A stretch of 64,000 nt of DNA from Nonomuraea sediminis (lineage in GTDB: Bacteria; Actinomycetota; Actinomycetes; Streptosporangiales; Streptosporangiaceae): the NCBI RefSeq assembly GCF_018531495.1, contig NZ_JAHDTI010000007.1:62001-126000 (forward strand). Reading direction: 5' to 3'. Below the pieces are notes generated by a model that was not told where the DNA came from, searched no databases, and was given only the letters and a program-made list of their open reading frames with translations. Below are positions 8,282-16,814 of this stretch, in pieces. Position numbers and translations under genes: made by a program. The number at the start of each line of letters is the position of its first letter. Position 1 is the stretch's first letter.

Positions 8282-9415
8282 CTAGCGGGTGGTCATGAGC
8301 GTCAGGCTCTCGTCCCGTACCGACGTCGCCATCGTCCGGGTCACGCGGTACGAGGTGAGCTCTTCGGCGCTGCCCTCGATGATCTCCTGGGCCGCGAGGC
8401 GGCCGAGTTCGGGCGCGAGGTTGACCCCGCTGTGGGTGACAAGGTGGTACAGGCCGGGGGCGTCGGGGTGCGGGCCCACCAGCGGCAGGCCGTCCGCGGG
8501 CACGGGCCGGACTCCGAGGCGCGCGCCCGCCAGCCGGGCTGTGCGCAGCGCGGGAAGGACGCGCTGGCCGCCGGCGTGCAGCCGGTCTGCCAGGGCATCG
8601 TCGCTCTGGCCGGGCAGCAGCGCGTCGACGGGCCAGGAGATGGAGCAGATCCGGTCTCCTGGGGCGGGACGCAGGTCCACCTCGGGCGTGGCCAGAATGG
8701 CGCCGAGCCGAAGACCGGGGATGGGTGTGCTCTCCCCCACCAGTCCGGGGATCCGGGTCATGGGAAGGTCGGTCCCGGCGAGCACGGCGATGCGGTCGGC
8801 GTCCGGCCCCGTGCAGTTGACCACCCAGTCGGCCTCCCAGCGCCTGGTGCCGGTCTCCACGCCGGTGACCGTTTCGCCGCGGCGGATCAGGGCTTGCGCG
8901 CGCAAGCCGTACCTGATGTCGGCGCCGAGCGTGGCCGCGCGGTCGAGCAGGCGCTGGACGAAGAGCGGCGCGTCGTACCAGGCGCTCTGGTCGTGGATCA
9001 CGATGTCGCGGGCCGTGCAGGCGGCGGGATCGACGGCGGGGGCGAGCTCGCGGAGCTCGGACGGGTCGGCGATGCGGCAGGGATGCCCCCATGACTTGAG
9101 GCGCAGGGCCCGTTCCCTGAGCCCCTGCTGGCTTTCGTCACTGTCGCCCCACTGGATCGCGGGCATGGGATGCCGCCAGGACGGGCCACCGAGATCCTCG
9201 GCCAGCCTGGCGTGCAGGGCGGCGCTGTCGCGGTTCAGCTCGTAGTAGGTGCGCGGGGTCTTCAGGTGGGTGACATCCATGGCGAAGGTCGCGCTGGAGG
9301 TTCCTGCGGCGGGGCCGCCGGCTTCGATGACGACGACCTGAGCGCCTGCGGTGGCCAGGTGGTAGGCGACGGAGGCACCGAGGACTCCGGCGCCGAGAAC
9401 GATGACGCGGGACAC
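8282..9415 (-). CDS. FAD-dependent oxidoreductase (DAO family; glycine/D-amino-acid/sarcosine oxidase-like)
   Basis: A 377-residue flavoenzyme. The N-terminal dinucleotide-binding motif is VIVLGAGVLGASVAYHLA, followed by VIEAGGPAAGTSS. A mid-protein WVVNCTGPDAD and the C-terminal RPVPADGLPLVGPHP and HSGVNLAPELG segments bind FAD in DAO enzymes. The GTG start has an AAGGAAAG-like ribosome site. It is the last gene of a run of four on this strand, 23 bases after the ABC ATPase. Inferred role: oxidative deamination or demethylation of the amino acid or amine brought in by that transporter. The exact substrate is not readable. Confidence 0.85.
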   Translation of the reverse strand: MSRVIVLGAGVLGASVAYHLATAGAQVVVIEAGGPAAGTSSATFAMDVTHLKTPRTYYELNRDSAALHARLAEDLGGPSWRHPMPAIQWGDSDESQQGLRERALRLKSWGHPCRIADPSELRELAPAVDPAACTARDIVIHDQSAWYDAPLFVQRLLDRAATLGADIRYGLRAQALIRRGETVTGVETGTRRWEADWVVNCTGPDADRIAVLAGTDLPMTRIPGLVGESTPIPGLRLGAILATPEVDLRPAPGDRICSISWPVDALLPGQSDDALADRLHAGGQRVLPALRTARLAGARLGVRPVPADGLPLVGPHPDAPGLYHLVTHSGVNLAPELGRLAAQEIIEGSAEELTSYRVTRTMATSVRDESLTLMTTR

Positions 9416-9438
9416 GTGGAGATCTTTCCTTCGGGGGA

Positions 9439-10203
9439 TCAGAGAACCTTGCTGAGGAACGCCCGGGTGCGTTCGTGCCGGGGGTCGCCGAGCACGGCGG
9501 CGGGTGGCCCGGATTCCACGACGACCCCGCCGTCCATGAACACGAGGGTGTCGCACACCTCGCGGGCGAACCCCATCTCGTGGGTGACGATGATCATCGT
9601 CATGCCGTCCGCCCGCACCAGGTCGCGCATGACGTCCAGCACCTCGCCGACGAGCTCGGGGTCGAGGGCGGAGGTCGGCTCGTCGAAGAGCATGAGGTCG
9701 GGCCGCATCGCCAGCGCGCGGGCGATGGCGACGCGCTGCTGCTGGCCGCCGGACAGCTGATCCGGACGACTGTCCGCCTTGTCGGCCAGTCCGACCCTGG
9801 CCAGCAGGTCGTGGGCGCGCTCGCGCACCTCGGCCCTCGGCTCCTTCTTGACCAGGACCGGCGCCATCATGATGTTCTCGAGCGCGTTCATGTGCGGGAA
9901 GAGGTTGAAGCGCTGGAAGACCATCCCGATCTCGCCCCGCTGCGCCGCGATCGCCGTGTCCGGCAGTTCGTGGATCTTTCCGTCACGCTCTTCGTAGCCG
10001 ATCAGGCGGTCACGGAAATACACGCGGCCGGCGTCGATGCGTTCCAGGTGGTTGATGCAGCGCAGAAAGGTGGACTTGCCGGACCCCGACGGCCCTACCA
10101 GGGCCAACACCTCTCCCTGCGTGACCTCCAGGTCGATGCCTTTGAGCACGTCGAGCGTCCCGTAACGCTTGTGCACGCCTTCCGCGCGGATGACAGTCTT
10201 CAT
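9439..10203 (-). CDS. Polar amino-acid ABC transporter ATP-binding protein
   Basis: A 254-residue ATPase of the GlnQ/ArtP/HisP type. Walker A is GPSGSGKST, the Q-loop lies in MVFQRFNLFPHMNALENI (characteristic of polar amino-acid importers), the signature is LSGGQQQR, Walker B is LMLFDEPTSALD and the H-loop is VTHEMGFA. A GYEERDGKIHELPD insertion after the Walker A region is typical of some members. The ATG overlaps the permease stop (ATGA), so the genes are coupled. It powers uptake through the adjacent permease. Confidence 0.92.
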   Translation of the reverse strand: MKTVIRAEGVHKRYGTLDVLKGIDLEVTQGEVLALVGPSGSGKSTFLRCINHLERIDAGRVYFRDRLIGYEERDGKIHELPDTAIAAQRGEIGMVFQRFNLFPHMNALENIMMAPVLVKKEPRAEVRERAHDLLARVGLADKADSRPDQLSGGQQQRVAIARALAMRPDLMLFDEPTSALDPELVGEVLDVMRDLVRADGMTMIIVTHEMGFAREVCDTLVFMDGGVVVESGPPAAVLGDPRHERTRAFLSKVL

Positions 10204-11045
10204 CTGCTGAACCTGCGCTCGATGTAGTGCTGCCCGGCGTTCAGAACGGTCGTGGCCACGAGGTACCACAAGCACGCCACGGTGAGCAGCGGGACCTGCT
10301 GGAAGTTCCTGGAGTAGATGCCCTGGATCGAGGTCAGGAGCTCCGGTACGGCGATGGCGAACACCAGTGACGTGGTCTTGAGCATGGAGACCACCTGGTT
10401 GCCCGTCGGCGGGATGATGACGCGCATGGCCTGCGGGAGGACGACCTTGCGCAGGGTCTGGAACCGGCTCAGGCCCAGGGCCTGGGCCGCCTCCGTCTGG
10501 CCTGGGTCGACCGAGGTGATCCCCGCGCGCACGATCTCGGCCATGTAGGCCGCCTCGTGCAGCCCGAGGCCGAGCACCGCCGCGGTCAGCTGGGTGATGA
10601 TCTGGTTGGTGTCGAACTCCACGAACGTCGGCCCCCAGGGCACACCGAGCCCGATCTTCGGCACCACCGCTGACAGGAAGTACCAGAACAGCAGCTGCAC
10701 CAGCAACGGCGTGCCACGGAAGATCCAGATGTAGAACGCGCTCAGCCCTGCCAGCAGGGGGTTGGGGGACATACGCAAGATCGCCAGTACGCCACCGCCG
10801 GCGATACCGACGATCATCGCGAGCACTGTGAGCGCCAGCGTGGTGGCCAGCCCGCGCAGGACGGCGGGGGAGAAGACGTACTCGCCGACCACCTCCCACT
10901 GCATGCGCGGATTGGCCAGCCACCCCTGAAGCAGGAAGATCGCCAGGAAGCCGAGGACACCCGCGCCCACCCATCGCCCGGGATGACGGAGCGGAACCGC
11001 CTGGATCTGCGCCTGCGAGGCCGGGCGCGTGGTCTCCTGTGTCAC
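10200..11045 (-). CDS. Polar amino-acid ABC transporter permease
   Basis: A 281-residue HisM/GlnP-type membrane protein. After a roughly 25-residue cytoplasmic leader it shows about five to six membrane spans. The ATPase-contacting EAA-like loop is EAAQALGLSRFQTLRKVVLPQAMR, here split as EAAQALGLSRF plus RKVVLPQAMR. The family motif FRGTPLLVQL is present. The GTG at 11045 is preferred. It lies next to the binding-protein stop with no gap that would allow a promoter. It overlaps the ATPase by 4 bases. It forms the translocation path for the importer. Confidence 0.9.
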   Translation of the reverse strand: MTQETTRPASQAQIQAVPLRHPGRWVGAGVLGFLAIFLLQGWLANPRMQWEVVGEYVFSPAVLRGLATTLALTVLAMIVGIAGGGVLAILRMSPNPLLAGLSAFYIWIFRGTPLLVQLLFWYFLSAVVPKIGLGVPWGPTFVEFDTNQIITQLTAAVLGLGLHEAAYMAEIVRAGITSVDPGQTEAAQALGLSRFQTLRKVVLPQAMRVIIPPTGNQVVSMLKTTSLVFAIAVPELLTSIQGIYSRNFQQVPLLTVACLWYLVATTVLNAGQHYIERRFSR

Positions 11046-11047
11046 GG

Positions 11048-11935
11048 TCAAGACTCGCCGCCGTTGATCGCGGCCTTGTCGAGCGAGCCTGACGACATCT
11101 GCCACTTGGAAAGGATCTTGGCGTAGGAGCCGTTGTCCATCAGTTTCTGCAGAGCCTTCTGGATGGCCTCAGCCAGAGTCTGATCTTCCTTGTTGACCAG
11201 GATTCCGTACGGCAGGAAGCGGTAGGGCTGGCCCACCTGCTTCATCCGCCCGCCGGACTGGGCGGCCTGGTAGGTGATGGTGGGCGTACCGCCGATGAAG
11301 GCGTTGGCCCGGCCGGTGGAGACGGCCTGCAGACAGCCGACCGTGTCGGGGAAGACCAGCACCTGGACCGCCGGCTTGCCCGCGGCCGCGCACTTCTTGT
11401 TCTGCTGCTCGGCGTCGTCGGCCTGGGCGGTGCCTTGCTCGACGGCTGTGGTCTTGCCGCAGAGATCCTCCAGCGACCGGACCGTCTGAGCGTCCTTGTC
11501 CTGGACCAGGAGGGAGCTGCTGGTCTTGAAGTAGTCGACGAAGGTGACCTTCTCGCGGCGTTCCGGCTTGTCGAGCATCGCCTGGATGGCCAGATCGTAA
11601 CGGCGTGCCTGAACGCCGGCGATGAGGCTGTCGAAGCTGGCCTGGTTGAACGTCACCTCGACGCCGAGCACCTGGCCGATGGCCTTCATCAGCTCGGGCT
11701 CGAGCCCGATGACCGTCTTGTTGTCCGTGTCGAGAAAGACCAGAGGCGGATAGTTGTGACCCGCCGCGATGTTCAGCGTGCCGCTCTTCTTGATCTTGTC
11801 GGGCAGCAGGCCGTACAGCTCCTGGCTCTTCTGCTGTGCCGGGGCGGCCGCCTGGGACGTGCCTCCCGCTGAGCAGGCTGTCACGGACAGGAGTCCCGCC
11901 AGGCCGAATGCGGCGGCTGCTTGGGTGAACCGCAT
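11048..11935 (-). CDS. Polar amino-acid ABC transporter substrate-binding lipoprotein
   Basis: A 295-residue bacterial extracellular family 3 binding protein. The lipoprotein signal ends in LLSVTAC, giving a lipidated Cys around residue 21. The mature part has the family core LNIAAGHNYPPLVF, SFDSLIAGVQARRYDLAIQ and TYQAAQSGG. The ATG at 11935 gives a standard signal peptide with GAGAGGGG-type ribosome-site spacing. A GTG four codons upstream is possible. It is the first gene of the operon and is divergent from LysR. Ligand specificity is unassigned; polar or betaine-like amino acids are plausible given the DAO enzyme. Confidence 0.88.
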   Translation of the reverse strand: MRFTQAAAAFGLAGLLSVTACSAGGTSQAAAPAQQKSQELYGLLPDKIKKSGTLNIAAGHNYPPLVFLDTDNKTVIGLEPELMKAIGQVLGVEVTFNQASFDSLIAGVQARRYDLAIQAMLDKPERREKVTFVDYFKTSSSLLVQDKDAQTVRSLEDLCGKTTAVEQGTAQADDAEQQNKKCAAAGKPAVQVLVFPDTVGCLQAVSTGRANAFIGGTPTITYQAAQSGGRMKQVGQPYRFLPYGILVNKEDQTLAEAIQKALQKLMDNGSYAKILSKWQMSSGSLDKAAINGGES

Positions 11936-11962
11936 GGTGCAGGACACCCCCTCTCGGGTTTA

Positions 11963-11981
11963 GTGCTGGTTCCTTAAGCAC
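11963..11981. promoter_or_regulatory. LysR-type dyad GTGCT-N9-AGCAC upstream of the amino-acid ABC operon
   Basis: A perfect 5-bp inverted repeat with 9-bp spacer, containing a T-N11-A-like core, lies 28-46 bases upstream of the binding-protein start, in the LysR/ABC divergent region. It could be the LysR activation site. Confidence 0.45.
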
Positions 11982-12139
11982 CAATAATGGGGGTCCGTTC
12001 TGATACGGCAAGGTGAGCGAGCACGCGCGTTCGCGCACATACTGTTCAGTCGTCCTTATCCTCACTCTTGATCATTACCAGTTGGAGGCCATCACGATCG
12101 ATGTCGTCCCTGCAATGACAGTCGCGATCTGGTGATGCA

Positions 12140-12154
12140 AACAGTCGAACTGTT
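12140..12154. promoter_or_regulatory. 15-bp inverted repeat AACAGT-CGA-ACTGTT next to the LysR start
   Basis: A perfect 6+3+6 palindrome ends 11 bases before the LysR ATG, a position suited to autoregulation. Its sequence differs from the dyad near the ABC operon, so the two may be bound by different factors or with different affinity. Confidence 0.5.
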
Positions 12155-12165
12155 AAGTTGGATCG

Positions 12166-13092
12166 ATGCTTACTCCGATCCAGTTGCGGGCCATCCGCGA
12201 GGTGGTCGCCACCGGCTCGCTCAGGACCGCGGCCAAGCGCCTCGGATTCACCCCCTCGGCCATCTCGCAGCAGATCTCCTCGCTGGAACGGACCCTGGGC
12301 GTCCAGTTGTTCGAGCGCCTGCCGCGCAGCATCCGGCCCACGGCGGCCGGGGCCGAGCTGGCGCGCAAGGCCGCCCGGCTGCTGGCCGATCTGGAGGCGG
12401 CCGAGGAGGAGATGCGCTCCTTCGCCACCGCGCAACGGGGCAGGTTGCGGCTCGGCAGCTTCTGGTCCGCCGGATTCCGGCTGGTGCCCGCCGTACTGGC
12501 CGAGTTTCTCCGCGACCGTCCCAACGTGGACATTCGCTACGAGGAAGGAGATCCGCACCGGACGATCCCCGCCGTGAACGAGGGGCGGCTCGATCTGGCC
12601 GTGGTCTTCGAGTACGGCATGGTGCCGCACCACTGGGCCAAGGACCTGACCATGACATTGATCATGGAGGAGCCGCTCTACGTGCTCGTGCCGACCGGTC
12701 ATCGGCTGGCTGCCAGGAAACGCATCCAGTTCGGCGAACTGTCCGACGAACGATGGATCTCCTACACCGAGGGGATGGACGCCTCGCTCAACCTGTCGCA
12801 CATCTGCGCGGCCAGCGGCTTCGACCCCGACGTGCTGTTCCGCACCAACGACTACAACCTGCCCTTCGAGCTCGTGCGCAAAGGGCTGGGAGTGGCGATC
12901 GTGCCGGAGCTTGCGATGATCGAGTCGCACGATGTGTGCGTGTTCCGGCTCGGCGATCCCTCCCATGTCCGCAGGGTCTTCACCGTGTGCCGTGCCGCCG
13001 ACCCGAACCCCCTGCTCGGCCACGCGACGAACATGCTCAGCAGCGCCGCGGAATCCCTACGCCGGACCACGGACTTCCCCATCGCGGTATGA
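12166..13092 (+). CDS. LysR-family transcriptional regulator
   Basis: A 308-residue LysR protein. The N-terminal winged helix (about 1-60) has LRAIREVVATGSLRTAAKRL and TPSAISQQISSLERTLG. The ligand domain (about 90-295) includes LRLGSFWSAGFRLVPAVL and a second lobe FELVRKGLGVAIVPELA. It is divergent from the amino-acid ABC/oxidase operon across 230 bases holding two palindromes, so it probably controls that operon. The inducer may be the transported amino acid or its oxidation product (inference). It converges with the DUF4291 gene, 7 bases apart. Confidence 0.9.
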   Translation: MLTPIQLRAIREVVATGSLRTAAKRLGFTPSAISQQISSLERTLGVQLFERLPRSIRPTAAGAELARKAARLLADLEAAEEEMRSFATAQRGRLRLGSFWSAGFRLVPAVLAEFLRDRPNVDIRYEEGDPHRTIPAVNEGRLDLAVVFEYGMVPHHWAKDLTMTLIMEEPLYVLVPTGHRLAARKRIQFGELSDERWISYTEGMDASLNLSHICAASGFDPDVLFRTNDYNLPFELVRKGLGVAIVPELAMIESHDVCVFRLGDPSHVRRVFTVCRAADPNPLLGHATNMLSSAAESLRRTTDFPIAV

Positions 13093-13099
13093 ACCCGAC

Positions 13100-13705
13100 T
13101 CACCCCGCGTGAGGCCGGGTGGCACAGCCGATGGAAAGGGCGACGTCCTCGGGGAGCTCCAGGGGAGTTTCGCGGGGAAGGAGGGATCGAGAGTCTTGCC
13201 CGGAGGCCATCAGGTCGCGGATCTTGTGGACTTGGGGGGTGATGTCGGTGATTTGGGTGATCCAGGTGGTGAGGTAGAGGTGGACGGCTTCGGCTGACAG
13301 GCCGATCTGGAGGGATCTGTGCGGGAGGCGGTTCAGGTGGAGGTCTCGTTCCGGATCCCACTGGAGGCGTACGGGCTGGTGGCGGGTGCGCTCCCAGGAC
13401 TCGCGGGTCGCGTGCACCGACGAGTCGAAGTGGCTGAGGGCGCTGTGGCGTAGCGCCCAGAGGAAGCCGGACCTGCGGATCTCGATGGCCAGGACGTGCT
13501 CCTGGCCGGGCTTGGTCGCCCAGCCGCACCGGTACATCATCCAGATGAAGGACGGCTTGATCCAGGTCATGCGGTCCCGCTTGAAGGCCGCGGGGAAGCG
13601 GCCCGTCGCGCCGGCCGGGCCGCCGATCGCCGGGCCGTACGCCTGGTAGACCGTGATCGTCTCGGCGGTCTGCCTGGCTCGGATCTGGCGGTACGGGGTG
13701 TTCAT
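13100..13705 (-). CDS. DUF4291 family protein
   Basis: A 201-residue protein recognised from DUF4291 landmarks: YRQIRARQTAETITVYQAY near the N-terminus, then DRMTWIKPSFIWMMYRCGWA, PGQEHVLAIEI, VRLQWDPERDLHL and RSLQIGLSAEAV. No signal peptide or membrane segment. The start ATG (MNTPYRQI) matches the usual family beginning. The family has no established biochemical role. It stands alone: convergent with LysR, and divergent from the MFS transporter across about 115 bases. Confidence 0.88.
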   Translation of the reverse strand: MNTPYRQIRARQTAETITVYQAYGPAIGGPAGATGRFPAAFKRDRMTWIKPSFIWMMYRCGWATKPGQEHVLAIEIRRSGFLWALRHSALSHFDSSVHATRESWERTRHQPVRLQWDPERDLHLNRLPHRSLQIGLSAEAVHLYLTTWITQITDITPQVHKIRDLMASGQDSRSLLPRETPLELPEDVALSIGCATRPHAG

Positions 13706-13820
13706 CCGGTCATGGTGATCTCTTCCGGCATGCCCGGGCGAGTGGATATCCCGGAAACAGCAATGGAAGTTGCCGCATCGAAGGAGGGAGGCCCAGCATG
13801 GCGCGCCGGAGGTGATCGCC

Positions 13821-14984
13821 ATGATCGAGGCGACCAGAGGCACCAGATTGCCATGGGGGGTGTACCTCATCGCGTTCAGCCTGTTCGCGATGGGGAGTGC
13901 GGAGTTCCTGCTCGCGGGGGTGCTGCCGGCGATGGCGGACGACCTGGAGATCTCGCTGTCCTCCGCGGGGGCGCTGATCTCGGCGTTCGCCGCGGGGGTC
14001 GTGGTCGGCGGGCCGCCGCTGGCCGTGATGACCCTGCGCTGGCCGCGGCGCGCCACGCTCGTCGGCACCCAGGTGGTGTTCGCCGCCTGCGTGGCGCTCG
14101 GGTTGGTGACCGACAGCTATGCGGTGTTGCTGGTGACCCGGTTCGTGTGCGGGCTTGCGTACGCGGGGTACTGGGCGGTGGCGGCGGTCACCGCGATCGG
14201 GCTCGTCACGCCCGACAGGACCGCGCGCGCTTCGGGAGTGGTGGTCAGCGGGCTGAGTCTGGCCATGATCGCCGGTGGCCCGGCTGGGGCGTTGTTCAGC
14301 TATTTCACGGGATGGCGGGGCGGATTCTGGGGCGTGGTCGCCCTGACCCTCCTCGGGGCGATCCTGATCGCGACCGCGCTCCCGGCGACCGGCGCGAGCG
14401 GCGAGCTCAGCGTGCGGAGCGAGTTGAGGACGATGAGGCGGCCGCGCCTGTGGGTCGTCTACGCGGTCACGATCCTGAGCACGGCCGCCTACATGATCGT
14501 GTTCAACTACCTCGCGGCGTTCCTGACCGGCGTCACCGGGATTCCCGGCGTGTGGGTGCCCGCGATCCTCACGCTGTTCGGGGTGGGCGCGTTCGCCGGG
14601 CTCTCGATCGGGGGCAGGATCGCCGACAGGTGGCCGGCACGCGCGCTCCTGATCGGAGCGGCCGGGATCGCGCTCTGCTCGGCGCTGCTCGGGGTCCTCG
14701 CGCGGAACGCGTGGGCCGTCGTCCCCGGCGTCCTGCTGCTGGGGGTCGCCGGATTCATCCTGAACCCGGCCATCTACGGGCGGGTCTTCACCATCGCGAA
14801 GGACGCCCCGACGCTGGCCGGGGCCACCACGGTCTCCGCCTTCCAGCTCGGCATCAGCCTCGTGCCGGGGCTGGCCGGGATCGCCCTCGACGCCGGCGCC
14901 GGGATCACCTCGGTCACGTGGATCGGCGCCTGCCTGGCGTTGGTCACCGTACTGATCGTTGCCGTTGACAGCAGGCGTTCGTGA
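13821..14984 (+). CDS. MFS transporter, DHA1-type exporter (Cmx/CmrA chloramphenicol-efflux-like)
   Basis: A 387-residue protein with about 12 membrane helices. The N-terminus (FAMGSAEFLLAGVLPAMADDL) and the loop APPLAVMTLRWPRR-like GGPPLAVMTLRWPRRATL resemble Cmx/CmrA/AraJ-type exporters. The ATG follows GGAGGTGATCGCC, an excellent ribosome site. The stop is 9 bases from a convergent MarR gene. The family includes drug exporters and sugar-efflux proteins. Chloramphenicol resistance is only one possibility and is not demonstrated by the sequence. Confidence 0.85.
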   Translation: MIEATRGTRLPWGVYLIAFSLFAMGSAEFLLAGVLPAMADDLEISLSSAGALISAFAAGVVVGGPPLAVMTLRWPRRATLVGTQVVFAACVALGLVTDSYAVLLVTRFVCGLAYAGYWAVAAVTAIGLVTPDRTARASGVVVSGLSLAMIAGGPAGALFSYFTGWRGGFWGVVALTLLGAILIATALPATGASGELSVRSELRTMRRPRLWVVYAVTILSTAAYMIVFNYLAAFLTGVTGIPGVWVPAILTLFGVGAFAGLSIGGRIADRWPARALLIGAAGIALCSALLGVLARNAWAVVPGVLLLGVAGFILNPAIYGRVFTIAKDAPTLAGATTVSAFQLGISLVPGLAGIALDAGAGITSVTWIGACLALVTVLIVAVDSRRS

Positions 14985-14993
14985 CTCAGGGCC

Positions 14994-15446
14994 TCACTCG
15001 CCGGAGCGGATCCTGGCGGCGTGGTCGGTGATGACCTGACGGAAGCGGGCGAGGAGCTCCACCAGGGCGTGGAGCTCCTCCTCGCTCGAGGAGGCGTACA
15101 GCTCGGTGGTCGCCTCGTAGAAGTCGTCGAACAGGCCGAAGGCCTGGCTCGCCCCGGCGGGGGAGGCGTGCATGAGCACCCGCCGCCTGTCCTTCGGATC
15201 GATCTCCCTGCGGGCGTAGCCGCCCACCTCGAGCCGGGTGGCCATGGCGCTGATCGCCGCGTTCGTCAGGCCGAGCGCGGAGGCGAGCTGCCCGGGGCTC
15301 ATCGGCCCGTTGCGCACCAGGAGGTTGAGGCAGATCAGGTCGGTCTGGTTGATGCCCAGCCGCGCGGCCGCGGCACTGCCGATGAGGTCGATGGCGCTGC
15401 TCAGGTCGAGCAGTTCGTTGGTGAGCGACCGCGCGAGGTTGTCCAT
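14994..15446 (-). CDS. MarR-family transcriptional regulator
   Basis: A 150-residue MarR protein. The winged helix (about 30-100) contains PMSPGQLASALGLTNAAISAMATRLE and the wing YARREIDPKDRRRVLM. The C-terminal helix forms the dimer interface. It follows a small membrane protein by 16 bases on the same strand, likely in the same transcript, and converges with the MFS exporter. It may regulate either unit, but no operator was identified. Confidence 0.88.
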   Translation of the reverse strand: MDNLARSLTNELLDLSSAIDLIGSAAAARLGINQTDLICLNLLVRNGPMSPGQLASALGLTNAAISAMATRLEVGGYARREIDPKDRRRVLMHASPAGASQAFGLFDDFYEATTELYASSSEEELHALVELLARFRQVITDHAARIRSGE

Positions 15447-15462
15447 GATTTCGGCCAGGCTA

Positions 15463-15804
15463 TCACCGGCCGCGCAGATACCGGGTCAGCATGATCAGCA
15501 ACGGCACCTGCAGCGCGCCGTACAGGACATGGAAGGCGTAGTGGTAGAGCGTCTGCTCCGGGTCGAACGGCAGGAACGGCAGCGGCAGCACGCTGATGAT
15601 CCCGCCGCCGACCAGCTGCAGCCAGCCCCAGCCGAGCAGCACCCAGGACATGACCCGCCTGAAGCGCCACCACAGCAGCACCGCCACCACGTAGCCGGCG
15701 GTCGGGATGGCGGTCTCGGGGCTGAGCAGGGTCTGGCCGGGCAGGTCGGCGAAGTTGTGCACCACCAGCCCGAGCCAGGACAGCACGATCGCGACCAGCG
15801 TCAT
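15463..15804 (-). CDS. Small integral membrane protein, 113 aa
   Basis: Three to four hydrophobic spans (for example LVAIVLSWLGLVVHNFADL at the start, AGYVVAVLLWW, then VLLGWGWLQLVGGGIISVLPL and a last span LQVPLLIMLTRYL). No catalytic motif; function unknown. The ATG is preceded by a GGGAGG ribosome site and overlaps the stop of a 46-codon methyltransferase-like fragment (TGATG), so translation is coupled to it. It is followed by marR after 16 bases. Confidence 0.75.
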   Translation of the reverse strand: MTLVAIVLSWLGLVVHNFADLPGQTLLSPETAIPTAGYVVAVLLWWRFRRVMSWVLLGWGWLQLVGGGIISVLPLPFLPFDPEQTLYHYAFHVLYGALQVPLLIMLTRYLRGR

Positions 15805-15944
15805 CACGCCTCCCGCCTCATCAGGTAGGCGGCGAAGCGCAGCCGCCCTGAGGTCACGAGCGAGACCAGCTCGGTCCGGGGCCCGATCTCCCAGGGCATC
15901 CGGGCCACGCGATAGCCGACGTTGTAGAAGACCTTGGGATTCAC
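15804..15944 (-). pseudogene. N-terminal remnant of a class I SAM-dependent methyltransferase (46 codons)
   Basis: A GTG-initiated frame of 46 residues, beginning VNPKVFYNVGYRVARM, carries PWEIGPRTELVSLVTSGRLR. This matches the segment just before the SAM-binding motif in many actinobacterial methyltransferases. The frame then ends (AAYLMRREA, stop) before the GxGxG motif. It is therefore either a truncated gene or a small leader coupled (TGATG) to the membrane protein. The homology is recognised by eye and should be treated as tentative. Confidence 0.5.
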
Positions 15945-15965
15945 TCAACCCATTTAATTATCAAA

Positions 15966-16718
15966 TCATTTGACAGTCAATCCCTTGAAAGGCATGTGCT
16001 CACCTTCCCGATAGGCCGGGAACGGCTGGTAGAGGTTCACCCCCGGATCCCCGCGCAGCAGCAGCGCCGAGACGAACGGCTGCTGCTCGCTGGTGATCCG
16101 GGTCGAGGTCGGGATGTAGCGGATGGTCAGCCCGCACCGGCGCCTGGGCGAGGTGTTGGCGTTGGAGCTGTGCAGAATGTTGGGATGGTGGACCTCGACG
16201 TCGCCCGGCGCCAGCACCAGGTCCACGGCCTGCGACTCGTCGACCGTGACCGCGCTCTCCGAGCCGAGCACGTTGTCGATGTCGTCACGCTGCCGCAGCT
16301 CGTGCAGGTCCTGCCGGTGCGAGCCGGGGATCACCCGCAGGCAGCCGTTCTCCGGGGTGGCCTCGTCGACCGCCAGCCAGAGCGTGACCACGCGCATCGG
16401 GTCGAGCGGCCAGAACGCGCCGTCCTGGTGCCACAGGACCGGCTTGCCGGAGAATGGCGGCTTGCTGATGTAGTGCGAGGCGAACAGCGCGATGTCCGGG
16501 CCGACGAACAGCTCGGCCAGGTCCAGCAGGCGTTCGTCGCTGACCAGCCGCACCCAGAAGGGGTCGTCGGCGACGAGCTCGGTGGCCAGGTCCTCGCCGA
16601 GGCGGTCGGGGTACTTGGCCTGCAGCCACTCGACGTGGGCGCCGGCCTCGGCGATGAGGTCCTGGTCGATGACGTTGCGGAAGATCGTGTAGCCGTCGCG
16701 GTCGTAGTCGGCGATCAC
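15966..16718 (-). CDS. Phytanoyl-CoA dioxygenase (PhyH) family Fe(II)/2-oxoglutarate oxygenase
   Basis: A 250-residue non-haem iron oxygenase. The facial triad is visible: His97 and Asp99 in WHQDGAFWPL and the distal His in ILHSSNANTS (about 183). Arg residues in SPRRRCGLTIR would bind 2-oxoglutarate. The start is a GTG (VIADYDRDGYTIF) five bases after GAGGAG. Family members hydroxylate small metabolites such as ectoine, phytanoyl-CoA or antibiotic intermediates. Here no biosynthetic partner is adjacent, so the substrate is unknown. It is divergent from an AraC regulator that probably controls it. Confidence 0.87.
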   Translation of the reverse strand: MIADYDRDGYTIFRNVIDQDLIAEAGAHVEWLQAKYPDRLGEDLATELVADDPFWVRLVSDERLLDLAELFVGPDIALFASHYISKPPFSGKPVLWHQDGAFWPLDPMRVVTLWLAVDEATPENGCLRVIPGSHRQDLHELRQRDDIDNVLGSESAVTVDESQAVDLVLAPGDVEVHHPNILHSSNANTSPRRRCGLTIRYIPTSTRITSEQQPFVSALLLRGDPGVNLYQPFPAYREGEHMPFKGLTVK

Positions 16719-16814
16719 ATGTGCTCCTCTGCGGATCGGCGTCGATTCGGATTCTTCGGCCTTTCCGCAGGGCGTTACTAGAACTCGCCTCTCCATAAGT
16801 ATTAATTTCCTGAC

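Noticed and set aside
13821..15446. MFS exporter and convergent MarR as a proven regulator/efflux pair
   Set aside because: The genes converge, with no shared promoter or identified operator; a link is possible but unsupported.
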